NCBI RefSeq assembly: GCF_018457165.1
Contig: NZ_JAFMNX010000001.1
Span: forward strand, 868,001 to 932,000
Source: Tianweitania aestuarii
GTDB lineage: Bacteria > Pseudomonadota > Alphaproteobacteria > Rhizobiales > Rhizobiaceae
Direction of reading: 5' to 3'
DNA: 64,000 nucleotides
The position numbers and the translations under genes are program-made. Under the pieces are notes generated by a model that had not been told where the DNA came from, searched no databases, and was given only the letters and a program-made list of their open reading frames with translations. Shown one piece after another: positions 24,826 to 37,614 of the stretch. Within the stretch, counting starts at the first letter, position 1; each line of letters opens with the position of its first letter.

Positions 24826-25281
24826 ATGCGAGGCTGGCTGGCGACAATCCTGATCCTGATCGGCATGAGCTTCCCGGCCTTTGCCGTGCAGCCCGACGAA
24901 GTTCTGGCGGACAAGGAGCTGGAAGCCCGCGCCCGCACCATTTCCGCCGAGCTGCGCTGTCTGGTCTGCCAGAACCAGTCGATCGACGACTCGGATGCCG
25001 ATCTCGCCAAGGACCTGCGCATCATCGTGCGTGAACGGCTGACCGCCGGCGACGATGATGAAGAGGTCATGAACTACGTCGTTGCCCGCTACGGCGAATT
25101 CGTTTTGCTGAAGCCGCGCTTTACGCTGCGAACGGCGCTGCTTTGGGGCGCGCCTTTGCTGATCCTGCTTGTTGGTGCGACCGTTCTCTTCATGAACCGC
25201 CGCCAGCAAACCACTGACGCCTCCGCCGAACTGAGTTCGGATGAACGCAAGCGGTTGGATGCCATCCTGAAGGACGGCTGA
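24826..25281 (+). CDS. ccmH: Cytochrome c maturation thiol reductant CcmH
   Basis: The 151-aa protein has a signal peptide (residues 1-20, ending PAFA), the redox motif RCLVCQN (C45 and C48) that keeps apocytochrome thiols reduced, and a C-terminal membrane anchor (about 103-123) followed by a short cytoplasmic tail. AGGTGA before the ATG at 24826 makes this start better than an in-frame GTG at 24817. It closes the four-gene ccm operon. Confidence 0.94.
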   Translation: MRGWLATILILIGMSFPAFAVQPDEVLADKELEARARTISAELRCLVCQNQSIDDSDADLAKDLRIIVRERLTAGDDDEEVMNYVVARYGEFVLLKPRFTLRTALLWGAPLLILLVGATVLFMNRRQQTTDASAELSSDERKRLDAILKDG

Positions 25282-25424
25282 GCGGCGGCTGCCTGAAAAA
25301 CGGTTCGGCTGCCGCAGATTACGAAAGTTTCATGCGCCGGACAGCGTCCTGTAAGGAACGCTACCCTATCTCTCTCCTCAACGAAGTACGGAACAGTATT
25401 TCGATGGCAAGGAGATCCGAGATC

Positions 25425-26966
25425 ATGAGCAACTCCAGCAAATCATCCCTCAGCGTACGCAGCCGCTTCCTGGCAGCTGCCGCTTCGCTGGCAATCATCG
25501 CAGGCACGGGCTTCGGCGTCGTGACCAGCGGCACAGGTCAGGTGTTGGCGGAAGCGGTCACCGTTGCACCGCAGAACCAGACGACGGGCTTCGGCGACGT
25601 CGTGGAAAAGGTCAGCCCGGCCGTTGTCAGCGTGATGGTCAAGGGCAAGACCCAGACCGCCTCGAACAACAGTGGCCCGTCGCAGATCCCCGGCTTCGAC
25701 GACCTTCCGGACAATCATCCGCTCAAGCGCTTCTTCCGTGAATTCGGCGGACCGGATGGTCGCGATCAGGGCCGCCGCTTCGAGCGTCGTGGCGAACGCC
25801 GTCACAACCCGGAACGTCCGATCGCACAGGGCTCCGGCTTCTTCATTTCCGAAGACGGCTATCTCGTCACCAACAACCACGTTGTTGAAGGCGGCGACGC
25901 TTACAGCGTCAAGATGGACGATGGCGCCGAGTACGACGCCAAGCTGATCGGCCGCGATCCGCGCACCGACTTGGCCGTTCTCAAGGTCGACAACAAGGAT
26001 CGCAAGTTCACCTATGTCGGCTTTGCCGATGATTCCAAGGTGCGCGTCGGCGATTGGGTCGTGGCAGTCGGCAACCCGTTCGGTCTGGGCGGCACGGTGA
26101 CGGCTGGTATCGTGTCGGCCCGCGGCCGTGACATCGGCGCTGGTCCTTACGACGACTTCCTGCAGATCGACGCTGCCGTTAACCGCGGCAACTCCGGTGG
26201 TCCGGCCTTCAACACCAATGGTGAAGTGGTTGGCGTGAACACCGCGATCTTCTCGCCATCGGGCGGCAATGTCGGCATCGCCTTCGCCATTCCGGCGACC
26301 ACCGTGAAGGACGTCGTCACCACCCTGATGGAAGGCAAGTCGATCGAGCGCGGTTGGCTGGGCGTTCAGATCCAGCCGGTTACGCCGGAAATCGCCGAAT
26401 CCATCGGTCTGGATGACGCGAAGGGCGCGATCGTTGCTTCGGCACAGGATGACAGCCCTGCAGCCAAGGCCGGCGTGAAGGACGGCGACGTCATCACCGC
26501 GGTTGATGGTGAAAGCGTTTCGACGCCGCGTGAGCTTGCCCGGGTGATCGGTTCGGCACGTCCTGGCAAGGATGTGAAGATCGACCTGTGGCGCAACGGC
26601 AAGGCTGAGACCATCAACGTGAAGCTCGGCGTGCTGCCAGGCGACGACAAGCTTGCTTCGCAGGGCAACGACGACCAGCAGGACGAAGACCAGACGAGCT
26701 CGCTCGACGACTTCGGCATGACCGTCGCTCCCGCTGACGACGGCAAGGGCGTGGTGATCACGCAGGTCGATCCCGACAGCGATGCCGCGTCCCGTGGTCT
26801 GGCTTCCGGCGACGTGATCGTGTCCGTGAACTCCAAGGAAGTCACGAGCCCGGATGATGTCGAAGCCGCCATCAAGGAAGCCGCCAAGGCCGGCCGCAAG
26901 CAGGTGCTGGTTCAGGTGACCCGCGACGACGTCAACCGCTTCGTCGCCCTTCCAACCGATCAGGGC
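25425..26966 (+). CDS. degP: Periplasmic serine protease DegP/HtrA family
   Basis: It degrades or refolds damaged envelope proteins. The 514-aa precursor has a Sec signal peptide (cleavage near LAEA at 41-44), a trypsin-like domain with triad H152 (NNHVVEG), D182 (RTDLAVLK) and S257 (GNSGGPAF), and two PDZ domains (about 350-440 and 460-510). A linker rich in Asp, Gln and Ser lies between the PDZ domains. The ATG at 25425 has AAGGAG upstream; an ATG at 25404 (MARRSEI) is possible. The position after ccmH and before a two-component pair is the rhizobial arrangement of degP1. The TGA occupies the next three bases. Confidence 0.93.
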
Positions 26967-26978
26967 TGATCGCCCTGT

Positions 26979-27016
26979 ACGATCCGGCAGGCTTTCCCTT
27001 GACCCTGCCGGATCGT
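26979..27016 (+). repeat. Perfect 13-bp inverted repeat after degP
   Basis: ACGATCCGGCAGG (26979-26991) pairs exactly with CCTGCCGGATCGT (27004-27016) across a 12-base loop. It begins 10 bases after the degP stop. No T-run follows, so it is not a classic intrinsic terminator; it may protect the degP message, bind a regulator, or terminate with help. Confidence 0.6.
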
Positions 27017-27155
27017 GACCAAGACCGCCTCCTTCGCGAGGCCGATGGCAGCAGCGGGCGTTCTGTTCGCTGCTGCACGCTTTTGGGGAAAGGATACGAT
27101 CATGCTGAACGATTCTTCTTTCCAGCTTCCCGACCTGTCTTCATATACTGGTGGC

Positions 27156-27830
27156 ATGAAAATCCTTCTCATCGAAGATGATCGCGAAGCCGCGGACTAT
27201 CTGGAAAAGGCGCTGAACGAGGTCGGGCACACCGTTCATGTCGCGCGTGACGGCGAATCCGGTTTTGTGCTGGCCGACAATGGCGACTACGATGTCATGG
27301 TGGTCGACCGCATGTTGCCCAAGCGGGACGGCCTTTCGGTGGTCGCGGGGCTGCGTTCGCGCGGCAACGATACGCCCGCGCTGATTCTTTCGGCGCTCGG
27401 CCAGGTGGACGACCGCGTCACGGGCCTGCGGGCCGGCGGCGACGATTATCTGACCAAGCCCTATGCCTTTTCCGAACTGCTTGCTCGCATCGAAGTGCTG
27501 AACCGCCGCAGCGGCGCCAAGGAGGTCGAAACGACCTACCGCGTCGGCGATCTCGAGCTCGACCGTTTGTCGCATGTCGTGAAGCGGGCAGGGCAGGAAG
27601 TGACCTTGCAGCCGCGCGAGTTCCGCTTGCTGGAATACCTCATGCGCCATGCCGGCCAGGTGGTGACGCGCACGATGCTGCTCGAAAATGTCTGGGATTA
27701 TCATTTCGACCCGCAGACCAACGTCATCGACGTGCATGTGTCGCGGCTGCGCTCCAAGATCGAAAAGGGCTTCGAAGGCCCCGTTCTGCATACGGTGCGT
27801 GGCGCCGGCTATATGCTCAAGGCGAGCTGA
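27156..27830 (+). CDS. OmpR-family response regulator downstream of degP
   Basis: The 224-aa protein has a receiver domain (E7-D8-D9, phosphoacceptor D51 in VMVVDRMLPKRDG, then LILSALG and LTKPYAF) and a winged-helix output domain (QPREFRLLEYLMRHAGQVVT and HVSRLRSKIEKG). It is paired with the kinase that starts 9 bases later. In rhizobia an equivalent pair lies between degP and glnE. Longer frames begin at 27102 (MLNDSS) with an AAAGGA upstream, and at 27015; the domain starts cleanly at 27156. Target genes are unknown. Confidence 0.88.
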   Translation: MKILLIEDDREAADYLEKALNEVGHTVHVARDGESGFVLADNGDYDVMVVDRMLPKRDGLSVVAGLRSRGNDTPALILSALGQVDDRVTGLRAGGDDYLTKPYAFSELLARIEVLNRRSGAKEVETTYRVGDLELDRLSHVVKRAGQEVTLQPREFRLLEYLMRHAGQVVTRTMLLENVWDYHFDPQTNVIDVHVSRLRSKIEKGFEGPVLHTVRGAGYMLKAS

Positions 27831-27839
27831 GTTTTTCTT

Positions 27840-29318
27840 ATGTTTGCCCGCCTTTCGGCCACGATGAAGACCACTGCGGCCCGGCTGTCGGCGCTATATC
27901 TCCTCCTCTTCGCCGGCTGCGCCATTCTTCTCGTTGTTTATATGACGTCCTTGTCCGGCCGAATGCTGGTTGGGCAGATCCAGGACACGATCAACGAAGA
28001 AATGGCCGGGCTCGGTCGTGCTTACCAGCGCGGCGGCCTGACGACGCTGGTGCGGGTGATCGAGATGCGCTCGCGGCAACCCGGGGCCAATCTCTACCTC
28101 ATCACCGATCCACAAGGGCGCATTCTCGCGGGCAACGTGCAGAGCCTGCAGCCTGGCGTTCTGGACGAACAGGGCTGGACGAACCGCCCTTTCAATTATC
28201 AGCGCTATGGCGAAGCGGAGGGTGAGGGACGCGCGCCGCGCTATGGCGAGGAAGCGGCCGTCGATGTTGATCCGAAGCTGCCGGTGCATTCCGCGACCGC
28301 GCTCGTGTTGCGCCTGCCCAACCAGATGATCGTCATGGTTGGCCGCGATCTCGGCGAACCGGAGCGCTTTCGTCAGGTGGTGCAGCGCGCGCTGATCGTG
28401 ACGCTCGGCATCATGGGGCTGGGTGCGCTGTTGATCTGGTTCTTCGTCGGACGGACAGCGCTGCGCCGCATCGACCGCATCTCGGAAGCCAGCCGCCGCA
28501 TCATGGGCGGCGACCTCAGCGGCCGTCTGCCGGTGGAAGGCAGCGGCGACGAATTCGACCGCCTGTCGGAAAACCTCAACGAGATGCTGGCAAAGATCGC
28601 CGCCTTGAACGAAGGGCTGCGGCAGGTTTCCGATAACATTGCCCATGATCTGAAAACCCCGCTGACCCGTTTGCGCAACCGCGCCGAGGCCGCATTGGCA
28701 ACATCGAAGGACAGCGCCGAATATCGTGAAGTCCTTGAAGGCACGATCATCGAATCCGATCAGCTGATCCGCACCTTCAACGCCATCCTGATGATCTCGC
28801 GCCTTGAAGCCGGTTATTCCGCTGAAGCGATGGTGGATGTGGATCTGACCGCGATCGCCAGGGACGTGGCCGAGCTCTACGAGCCTGCAGCCGAGGAAGT
28901 CGGCGTCGTCATGGAAAGCGCTGTCGATGTTTCGGCGACCGTGCACGGCAATCGCGAACTGATCGGACAGGCGCTGTCCAACATCGTCGATAACGCCATC
29001 AAATATTCGGCGAGTGCCGATGGCGGCTCGCGGGTCGTAGTAACCCTGACCGCCGATGATGTCGAAGCAAGGCTGACGGTACGCGACACCGGTCCAGGCA
29101 TCCCGGAAGACGATCGTGCGCGCGCCACCGAGCGGTTCGTGCGACTGGAAAAGAGCCGCTCGCAGCCGGGCTCGGGTCTGGGGTTGAGCCTGGCCAAGGC
29201 GGTGATGGGCTTCCACCAAGGTCGTTTGGAACTGGCTGACGCCGAGCCGGGTTTGCTGGTATCGATGATTTTTCCGATGATCAGGAAACCGGATGAAGCA
29301 GCGGACAAACCGGGATAG
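27840..29318 (+). CDS. Sensor histidine kinase, partner of the preceding regulator
   Basis: The 492-aa membrane kinase has spans at about 17-38 and 180-203 flanking a periplasmic domain of about 140 residues. A HAMP linker (RTALRRIDRISEASRRIMGG), a phosphoacceptor His in SDNIAHDLKTPLTRL, and an ATPase domain with N box (NIVDNAIKYS), G1 (RDTGPGIP) and G2 (GSGLGLSLA) follow. Its last 26 bases overlap the start of glnE, so expression of the two may be coupled. The signal is unknown; proximity to degP suggests an envelope signal. Confidence 0.88.
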   Translation: MFARLSATMKTTAARLSALYLLLFAGCAILLVVYMTSLSGRMLVGQIQDTINEEMAGLGRAYQRGGLTTLVRVIEMRSRQPGANLYLITDPQGRILAGNVQSLQPGVLDEQGWTNRPFNYQRYGEAEGEGRAPRYGEEAAVDVDPKLPVHSATALVLRLPNQMIVMVGRDLGEPERFRQVVQRALIVTLGIMGLGALLIWFFVGRTALRRIDRISEASRRIMGGDLSGRLPVEGSGDEFDRLSENLNEMLAKIAALNEGLRQVSDNIAHDLKTPLTRLRNRAEAALATSKDSAEYREVLEGTIIESDQLIRTFNAILMISRLEAGYSAEAMVDVDLTAIARDVAELYEPAAEEVGVVMESAVDVSATVHGNRELIGQALSNIVDNAIKYSASADGGSRVVVTLTADDVEARLTVRDTGPGIPEDDRARATERFVRLEKSRSQPGSGLGLSLAKAVMGFHQGRLELADAEPGLLVSMIFPMIRKPDEAADKPG

Positions 29319-32256
29319 GCAAGCAGAAGACGGCACGATCTGGTTCAACCAACCCGTGCAGCCCCTGCCGCCGCTCGATGCCGAAGACGCCAGGGAAGCG
29401 CTTGGCGAACTGGCCTCTGCCGCGCAGGAGCAGGACGCTCTTCAACTCGCTCAGCTGTGTGCCGGCGAGAGCCCGCTTTCCACGTTCCTTGGCAGCGTCC
29501 TGTCGCTCTCGCCTTTTCTGAAGAGCGCCTTCCTGCGCCGGCCGCAGATCCTCGAAGCCTTGTTCACGCAGTCGCTTTTCGATCGCCTGGTTAAGATCGA
29601 AGCTGAAATCCTGGAACCGGTCGAGGGCGAGACGGAAAGCCGGTTAATGACGCGCCTGCGCCGGCTGAAGGGCGAAGCGCATGCGCTGATCGGTTTGGCG
29701 GATCTGGCGCGCACCCAGGACACGCAGGCCACCATCCACCAGCTGTCGAGCCTCGCCGATGCCTGCCTCCGTGCAGCGGTTCGATATCTGCTGCGGGATG
29801 CACACACCAGCGGCAAGCTGAAACTGCCGGACCCGGACAAGCCGGAAGAAAACAGCGGCTGGATCCTGCTCGGCATGGGCAAGCTCGGCGCGCGGGAGCT
29901 GAACTTCTCCTCCGACATCGATCTGATCGTGCTGTTCGATCCGGCAGCGCCCGCCATCACCGAGCCCGATGAAGCGGGTGAGCTGTTCATGCGGCTGACG
30001 CGCCGGCTGGTGCGCATTCTTCATGACCGAACCGGCGACGGCTACGTTTTCCGAACCGATCTGCGTTTGCGGCCGGACCCCGGCTCGACACCCCTCGCGA
30101 TCTCCGTTGACGCCGCGCTTTCCTATTACGAAGCACGCGGCCAGAACTGGGAACGTGCCGCCATGATCAAGGCGCGGCCGGTTGCGGGCGACGAACAGGC
30201 GGGCACGCGCTTTCTTGGCGAGCTGCGCCCTTATGTCTGGCGCAAATATATGGACTACGCGGCGATCGCCGATGTGCATTCCATCAAGCGCCAGATCCAT
30301 GCTCATCGCGGCCATGGCGATGTCGCCGTGCGCGGCCACAATGTGAAGCTCGGCCGTGGCGGCATTCGCGAGATCGAGTTCTTCGTTCAAACCCAGCAGC
30401 TGATCGCTGGTGGCCGCTTTCCCGAGCTGCGCGGACGCGAGACCGTCGCGATGCTGGACATGCTGGCAGACCAGAACTGGATTACGGCCGATGCAGCCGC
30501 GACCCTGCAAAGGCTTTACTGGTATCTGCGCGATGTCGAACATCGCATCCAGATCGTGGCCGATGAGCAAAGCCATGTTCTGCCCGAAGACGATGAGGGC
30601 TTTTCACGAATTGCCCGCCTCATGGGCTGCGAGCAGGACGAAGCCTTTGCCGCCGACTTTCGCGCTGCGCTGCACGCGGTCGAGCAGCACTACGCCGCCC
30701 TGTTCGAAACCGCGCCGAAGCTGTCGGACAAGGTCGGCAATCTCGTTTTCACAGGCGATGTTGACGATCCCGATACGCTGCACACCCTGACGGGCCTCGG
30801 CTTCGAGCGACCGTCCGACATGATCCGGCTGATCCGCGGATGGCACTTCGGCCGCTACCGCGCGACCCGCTCGGCCGAAGCGCGCGAGCGACTGACCGAA
30901 CTGACGCCGGCCCTTCTGCAGGCTTTCGGCGAAACGCGGCGTGCGGATGATGCGGCGATCCGCTTCGATGCCTTCTTGTCCGGCCTGCCTGCCGGCATCC
31001 AGCTGTTTTCTCTCCTGCAGAACAACCCGTCGCTGCTGCGCCTGCTTGTCACGATCATGGGGGCGGCACCACGGCTTGCCGAAACGGTCACCCGCAGCCC
31101 GCATGTGTTCGATGGCCTGCTCGATCCCTCGCTTTTGTCCGAACTGCCCAACCGCGACTATCTGTCCGGTCGGCTCACGACCTTTCTTGAAGGCGCGATC
31201 AGCTTCGAGGAAGCGCTTGATCGGCTGCGCATCTTTGCCGCCGAACAGCGCTTCCTGATCGGCGTGCGGCTTCTCACCGGCTCGATCGATGCACCGCGTG
31301 CAGGTCGCACCTTTTCCGATCTGGCCGATCTCACCATCGGCCATGCCTTTTCCGCCGTGGAAGCCGAGATGGCGCAGAAGCATGGCCGCATCCCGGGCGC
31401 GCGTGCGGTGATCCTTGGCATGGGCAAGCTCGGCAGCCGCGAACTGACGGCAGGGTCCGATGTCGACCTGATCCTGATCTACGATCACGACGAAAAGGCC
31501 GACTGGTCGGATGGCTACAAGCCGCTGGAGCCGACACGCTATTTCGCTCGTCTGACGCAGCGACTGATCGCGGCGGTGTCGGCGCCGACCTCGAAGGGCA
31601 TCCTCTACGATCTCGATTTGCGTTTGCGCCCGTCCGGCAACAAGGGGCCGGTGGCGACCCACCTCGATGCCTTCCGCAAATACCAGCAGCACGACGCCTG
31701 GACCTGGGAGCATATGGCGCTGACCCGCGCGCGCCCGATCTCCGGCGACACCACCCTGGCATCCGAACTGCAGGAAGACATCGTAGCCATCATTGCAACG
31801 TCGCGAAACGCAGCTGAGGTGAAGGCCGCGGCAACCGAGATGCGCGACCTGCTTGAGCAGGAAAAGCCCGCAACCGATCGATGGGACCTCAAGCTCGTTC
31901 CCGGCGGCGTGATCGATCTCGAATTCATCGCGCAGGTCGCGAGCCTGATTGGTGCCGTTCAGGATGACACCGAGCGGGAAACAGGCACGGCGGCGGTTCT
32001 CGCCCATATCGACCCGGTTTTCGCCGATGCCGGCGACGTCGACACGCTCGTCGCCGCCCATCAGCTCTACACAGCCGTCATGCAGGTCATCAGGCTTTGC
32101 GTCGTCGGTACCTTCGACAAGACCGACATGCCGCCGGCCCTGTCCGATATCCTTCTCCGGGCGACCGACACGCCTGAAATGTCGGTGCTCGATGCGCTGC
32201 TTGTTGAAACACAAACAAATGTGCGCGCCATCTTTGACCGGCTGCTTCGCTCGTAG
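29293..32256 (+). CDS. glnE: Bifunctional glutamine synthetase adenylyltransferase/deadenylase
   Basis: The 987-aa enzyme adds AMP to, or phosphorolytically removes it from, glutamine synthetase in response to PII state and glutamine. It carries two nucleotidyltransferase domains with their metal-binding motifs: GMGKLGARELNFSSDIDLIV near residue 200 (deadenylase) and GMGKLGSRELTAGSDVDLIL near residue 715 (adenylylase). Each is followed by a conserved helical GlnE domain. The length is typical. The ATG at 29293 lies inside the 3' end of the upstream kinase gene in another frame. Confidence 0.95.
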   Translation: MKQRTNRDRQAEDGTIWFNQPVQPLPPLDAEDAREALGELASAAQEQDALQLAQLCAGESPLSTFLGSVLSLSPFLKSAFLRRPQILEALFTQSLFDRLVKIEAEILEPVEGETESRLMTRLRRLKGEAHALIGLADLARTQDTQATIHQLSSLADACLRAAVRYLLRDAHTSGKLKLPDPDKPEENSGWILLGMGKLGARELNFSSDIDLIVLFDPAAPAITEPDEAGELFMRLTRRLVRILHDRTGDGYVFRTDLRLRPDPGSTPLAISVDAALSYYEARGQNWERAAMIKARPVAGDEQAGTRFLGELRPYVWRKYMDYAAIADVHSIKRQIHAHRGHGDVAVRGHNVKLGRGGIREIEFFVQTQQLIAGGRFPELRGRETVAMLDMLADQNWITADAAATLQRLYWYLRDVEHRIQIVADEQSHVLPEDDEGFSRIARLMGCEQDEAFAADFRAALHAVEQHYAALFETAPKLSDKVGNLVFTGDVDDPDTLHTLTGLGFERPSDMIRLIRGWHFGRYRATRSAEARERLTELTPALLQAFGETRRADDAAIRFDAFLSGLPAGIQLFSLLQNNPSLLRLLVTIMGAAPRLAETVTRSPHVFDGLLDPSLLSELPNRDYLSGRLTTFLEGAISFEEALDRLRIFAAEQRFLIGVRLLTGSIDAPRAGRTFSDLADLTIGHAFSAVEAEMAQKHGRIPGARAVILGMGKLGSRELTAGSDVDLILIYDHDEKADWSDGYKPLEPTRYFARLTQRLIAAVSAPTSKGILYDLDLRLRPSGNKGPVATHLDAFRKYQQHDAWTWEHMALTRARPISGDTTLASELQEDIVAIIATSRNAAEVKAAATEMRDLLEQEKPATDRWDLKLVPGGVIDLEFIAQVASLIGAVQDDTERETGTAAVLAHIDPVFADAGDVDTLVAAHQLYTAVMQVIRLCVVGTFDKTDMPPALSDILLRATDTPEMSVLDALLVETQTNVRAIFDRLLRS

Positions 32257-32261
32257 CGCGA

Positions 32262-34592
<2,331 letters not shown>

Positions 34593-34729
34593 CAATGGGC
34601 CCCCGAATTGCTCTTGCTACTGAAACGATCCGAGAACGCCGCACTGCCGAATCTAACCTAAAGAATCAGACCTGATTCGCCGTGTCCAGCCCTTTGCGCG
34701 CCTTTGAAGACGAGCGTTGCAAAGAAGAC

Positions 34730-37372
34730 TCAAGCCAGCGTTCGTTCCACGATGTCGCGCAGGTCCGACGACAGGTCCTTGTGCTGGCTAATCGCGACCA
34801 AAGCTTGGCGGGCTTTGTCCTGTCTTTCCGGCTCGAGCGAGCGCCACGACCGGAAAGCGGTGGCGATGCGGGCGGCCACCTGTGGATTGCGGCGCTCCAC
34901 CTCGATCACGGCATCGGCAAACAGCGTGTAGCCGGACCCATCAGCCGCATGGAACGCGGTCTGGTTGGCCGCCGCAAACGCGCCCACCAGCGATCGCACG
35001 CGGTTGGGGTTGTCGATCGAGAAGCCTTCGTGGCGCATCAGGCGGCGCACGGCGTCCACGGTTGCAGCGCCAGGAACCGTCGCCTGGATCTGGAACCACT
35101 TGTCCATGACGAGCGGTTCGGTGCGGAAGCGGTGTTCGAAATCGGCAAGCGCGGCAACGGCTTCCGGTGATCCGCTCTGGCGATGCGCAAGCACAGCCAA
35201 AGCTGCTGCGCGATCCGTCATGTTGGTCGCGCGCTCATACTGGCTGGCAGCGCGCTCCACCGCGCCTGCCGGTGTCGAAAGGTAATCGAGCAGCACGTTG
35301 CGCAATGCGCGCTTGCCGGCACTGGCGGCGTCGGGGCTGAAGGCTCCGCTTGCCGCCATTTCCTCGTAGATCAGGGCAAAGCGGTCCGCATTGGCCGAAG
35401 CAATGGCAAGCACCAGCGCGTTGCGTGCGCCAAGAATGGCATCGGGATCGATGCCTTGTCCGATCTCGCGCGCGATATCGCCTTCACCCGGCAAAGACAG
35501 CGCCAGCGCGCGGTACGCAGGCTCGAGCGACGCATCGCTTGCCGTGTCGCCCACCAGGGCCAGCAGCGCTTCATCGAAAACCGGCGTGTCACCGCCGCGG
35601 ATCGTGCGATAGGCCTGCGTCAAAGCCTGCGTGGCGAGCGTGGTCATGGATTGCCAGCGGGCAAACAGATCGCTGTCGTGGCGCGCAAGAAACATCCGGT
35701 CCTCCGCCGTTTGCTCCATCGCCAGCATGATCGGCGCGGAAAATCCGCGATTGATCGAAAGCACCGGCCGCTCGGCCACATCCGTAAAGCGAACGGTCTG
35801 CTGGCGCTTGCGCAGGTGGATGACGTCGCCCTCGACGCTGTCATCTGCGGCATGCACGGCCATGTCATGACCGTCCGGTCCCACTAGGCCGAACTGCAGG
35901 GGAATGTGCATCAGCCGCTTGCTGCTTTCCGTTGGCGTCGGTGCCAGCGCCTGTTCCAGATGCAGGGTCACTTCGCGCTTGGCGGCGTCATGGCGCAGGG
36001 CGACCTGAACGCTCGGCGTGCCGGCCTGATGATACCAGAGTGCGAACTGCTGGAGATCGCGGCCGGACACATCCTCAAAAACCTTCAGGAAATCCTCGAT
36101 CGTCGCCGCGTCGCCATCATGGCGTTCGAAATAAAGATCCATGCCGCGCCGAAAGTCAGCGGCGCCCAGAATGGTGCGGATCATGCGCACCACTTCCGAA
36201 CCCTTTTCGTAAACGGTCGACGTGTAGAAGTTGTTGATCTCGCGATAACGGCGCGGCCGCACGGGATGCGCGAGCGGTCCCTGATCTTCGGGGAATTGCT
36301 GTGCCCGCAGACCCCGCACTTCGGCAATGCGCTTCACCGCCCGCGAGCGCTGGTCGGCGGAGAACTCATGATCGCGATAAACCGTCAGCCCTTCCTTGAG
36401 GCAAAGCTGGAACCAGTCGCGGCAAGTGATTCTGTTGCCTGTCCAATTGTGGAAATACTCATGCGCGATCACCGCTTCGATGCCGGCGTAATCGGCATCC
36501 GTTGCGGTGACTTCGTCGGCCAGAACATATTTGTCGTTGAAGATGTTGAGACCCTTGTTCTCCATCGCGCCCATGTTGAAGTCTGACACGGCGACGATGT
36601 TGAACACGTCCAGATCATATTCCAGCCCGAACACCTCCTCGTCCCAGCGCATGGAGCGCTTCAGCGCGTCCATCGCATAGGCGGCACGCGCTTCCTTGCC
36701 ATGTTCGACATAGATGCCGAGCTCGACCTCACGGCCGCTCATGGTCGTGAAGCTGTCGGTGATCACACCGAGATTGCCGCCAACAAGCGCGAAGAGATAG
36801 GACGGCTTGGGGAAGGGGTCATGCCACACGGCGTAATGTTGGCCGTCTGCCAGCGATCCGCTTTCCACGGGATTGCCGTTGGATAGCAAAAGCGGCGTTT
36901 CGCTGGCGTCGGCTTCCAGCCGCACCGTGTAAACCGACAGAACATCGGGGCGATCAAGGAAATAGGTGATGCGCCGGAAGCCTTCCGCTTCGCATTGCGT
37001 CGTGTAGTTGCCGCTTGAACGATAAAGGCCGGACAGTGCCTTGTTGTTTTCTGGCGCGATCTCCGTTTCGATCTGCACGGTGAACGTGTCGGCTTGCGGC
37101 AGCGCGTTGATGGTCAGGCGGTCCGGCGTCGCCTGATAGCTTGCCGCGTCTAGAACCGTTCCGTTGATCGAAAGCGAACGCAGTTGCAGTTCGTCGCCAT
37201 CCAGAACGAGTGCTGCATTGCTCGGCCCGCCGCTGCGCGTGCGGATCGTCAGATCAGCCTGAACGAGCGTCCTGGTGGGGTGCAGCTTGAAGGTAAGCCG
37301 GGTTTCCGGGATCAGGAACTCGCTTGGCCTGTAATCCTCAAGCTTGAACACCTGACCTGTGTCGACGCGCAT
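34730..37372 (-). CDS. pepN: Aminopeptidase N (M1 family)
   Basis: The 880-aa zinc metallopeptidase removes N-terminal residues from peptides in the cytoplasm. The GAMEN exopeptidase motif is in NMGAMENKGLNIF, and the zinc site is HEYFHNWTGNR plus the downstream Glu in LKEGLTVYRDHEFS. The DUF3458-type middle domain and helical C-terminal domain follow. Length and start (MRVDTGQVFKLEDYRP) match proteobacterial PepN. The coding strand is the same as the upstream kinase gene's but they are separated by about 137 bases, so they may be separate units. Confidence 0.95.
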   Translation of the reverse strand: MRVDTGQVFKLEDYRPSEFLIPETRLTFKLHPTRTLVQADLTIRTRSGGPSNAALVLDGDELQLRSLSINGTVLDAASYQATPDRLTINALPQADTFTVQIETEIAPENNKALSGLYRSSGNYTTQCEAEGFRRITYFLDRPDVLSVYTVRLEADASETPLLLSNGNPVESGSLADGQHYAVWHDPFPKPSYLFALVGGNLGVITDSFTTMSGREVELGIYVEHGKEARAAYAMDALKRSMRWDEEVFGLEYDLDVFNIVAVSDFNMGAMENKGLNIFNDKYVLADEVTATDADYAGIEAVIAHEYFHNWTGNRITCRDWFQLCLKEGLTVYRDHEFSADQRSRAVKRIAEVRGLRAQQFPEDQGPLAHPVRPRRYREINNFYTSTVYEKGSEVVRMIRTILGAADFRRGMDLYFERHDGDAATIEDFLKVFEDVSGRDLQQFALWYHQAGTPSVQVALRHDAAKREVTLHLEQALAPTPTESSKRLMHIPLQFGLVGPDGHDMAVHAADDSVEGDVIHLRKRQQTVRFTDVAERPVLSINRGFSAPIMLAMEQTAEDRMFLARHDSDLFARWQSMTTLATQALTQAYRTIRGGDTPVFDEALLALVGDTASDASLEPAYRALALSLPGEGDIAREIGQGIDPDAILGARNALVLAIASANADRFALIYEEMAASGAFSPDAASAGKRALRNVLLDYLSTPAGAVERAASQYERATNMTDRAAALAVLAHRQSGSPEAVAALADFEHRFRTEPLVMDKWFQIQATVPGAATVDAVRRLMRHEGFSIDNPNRVRSLVGAFAAANQTAFHAADGSGYTLFADAVIEVERRNPQVAARIATAFRSWRSLEPERQDKARQALVAISQHKDLSSDLRDIVERTLA

Positions 37373-37614
37373 ACCTGTTTCCTCGGGAAGGGCCGCGCCA
37401 GCTGAAACAAGGGCGGCGGGATCGCTGATCCGGCGTTCTTATTACGGATGCCGTTTTGAAACAAATCGGCAACAGCGTCTTGGCCTACCACTTTCGCCCT
37501 CATGAATGCTGGCTTGCTCCGGCGGATTCACTTAAGCGGGGTGCAACGCAAATTCGAGCCTGTTCAGCCTCGTTGTTCGAGCATGGCATTCCACCGACAG
37601 CCGCGGACGCGACA

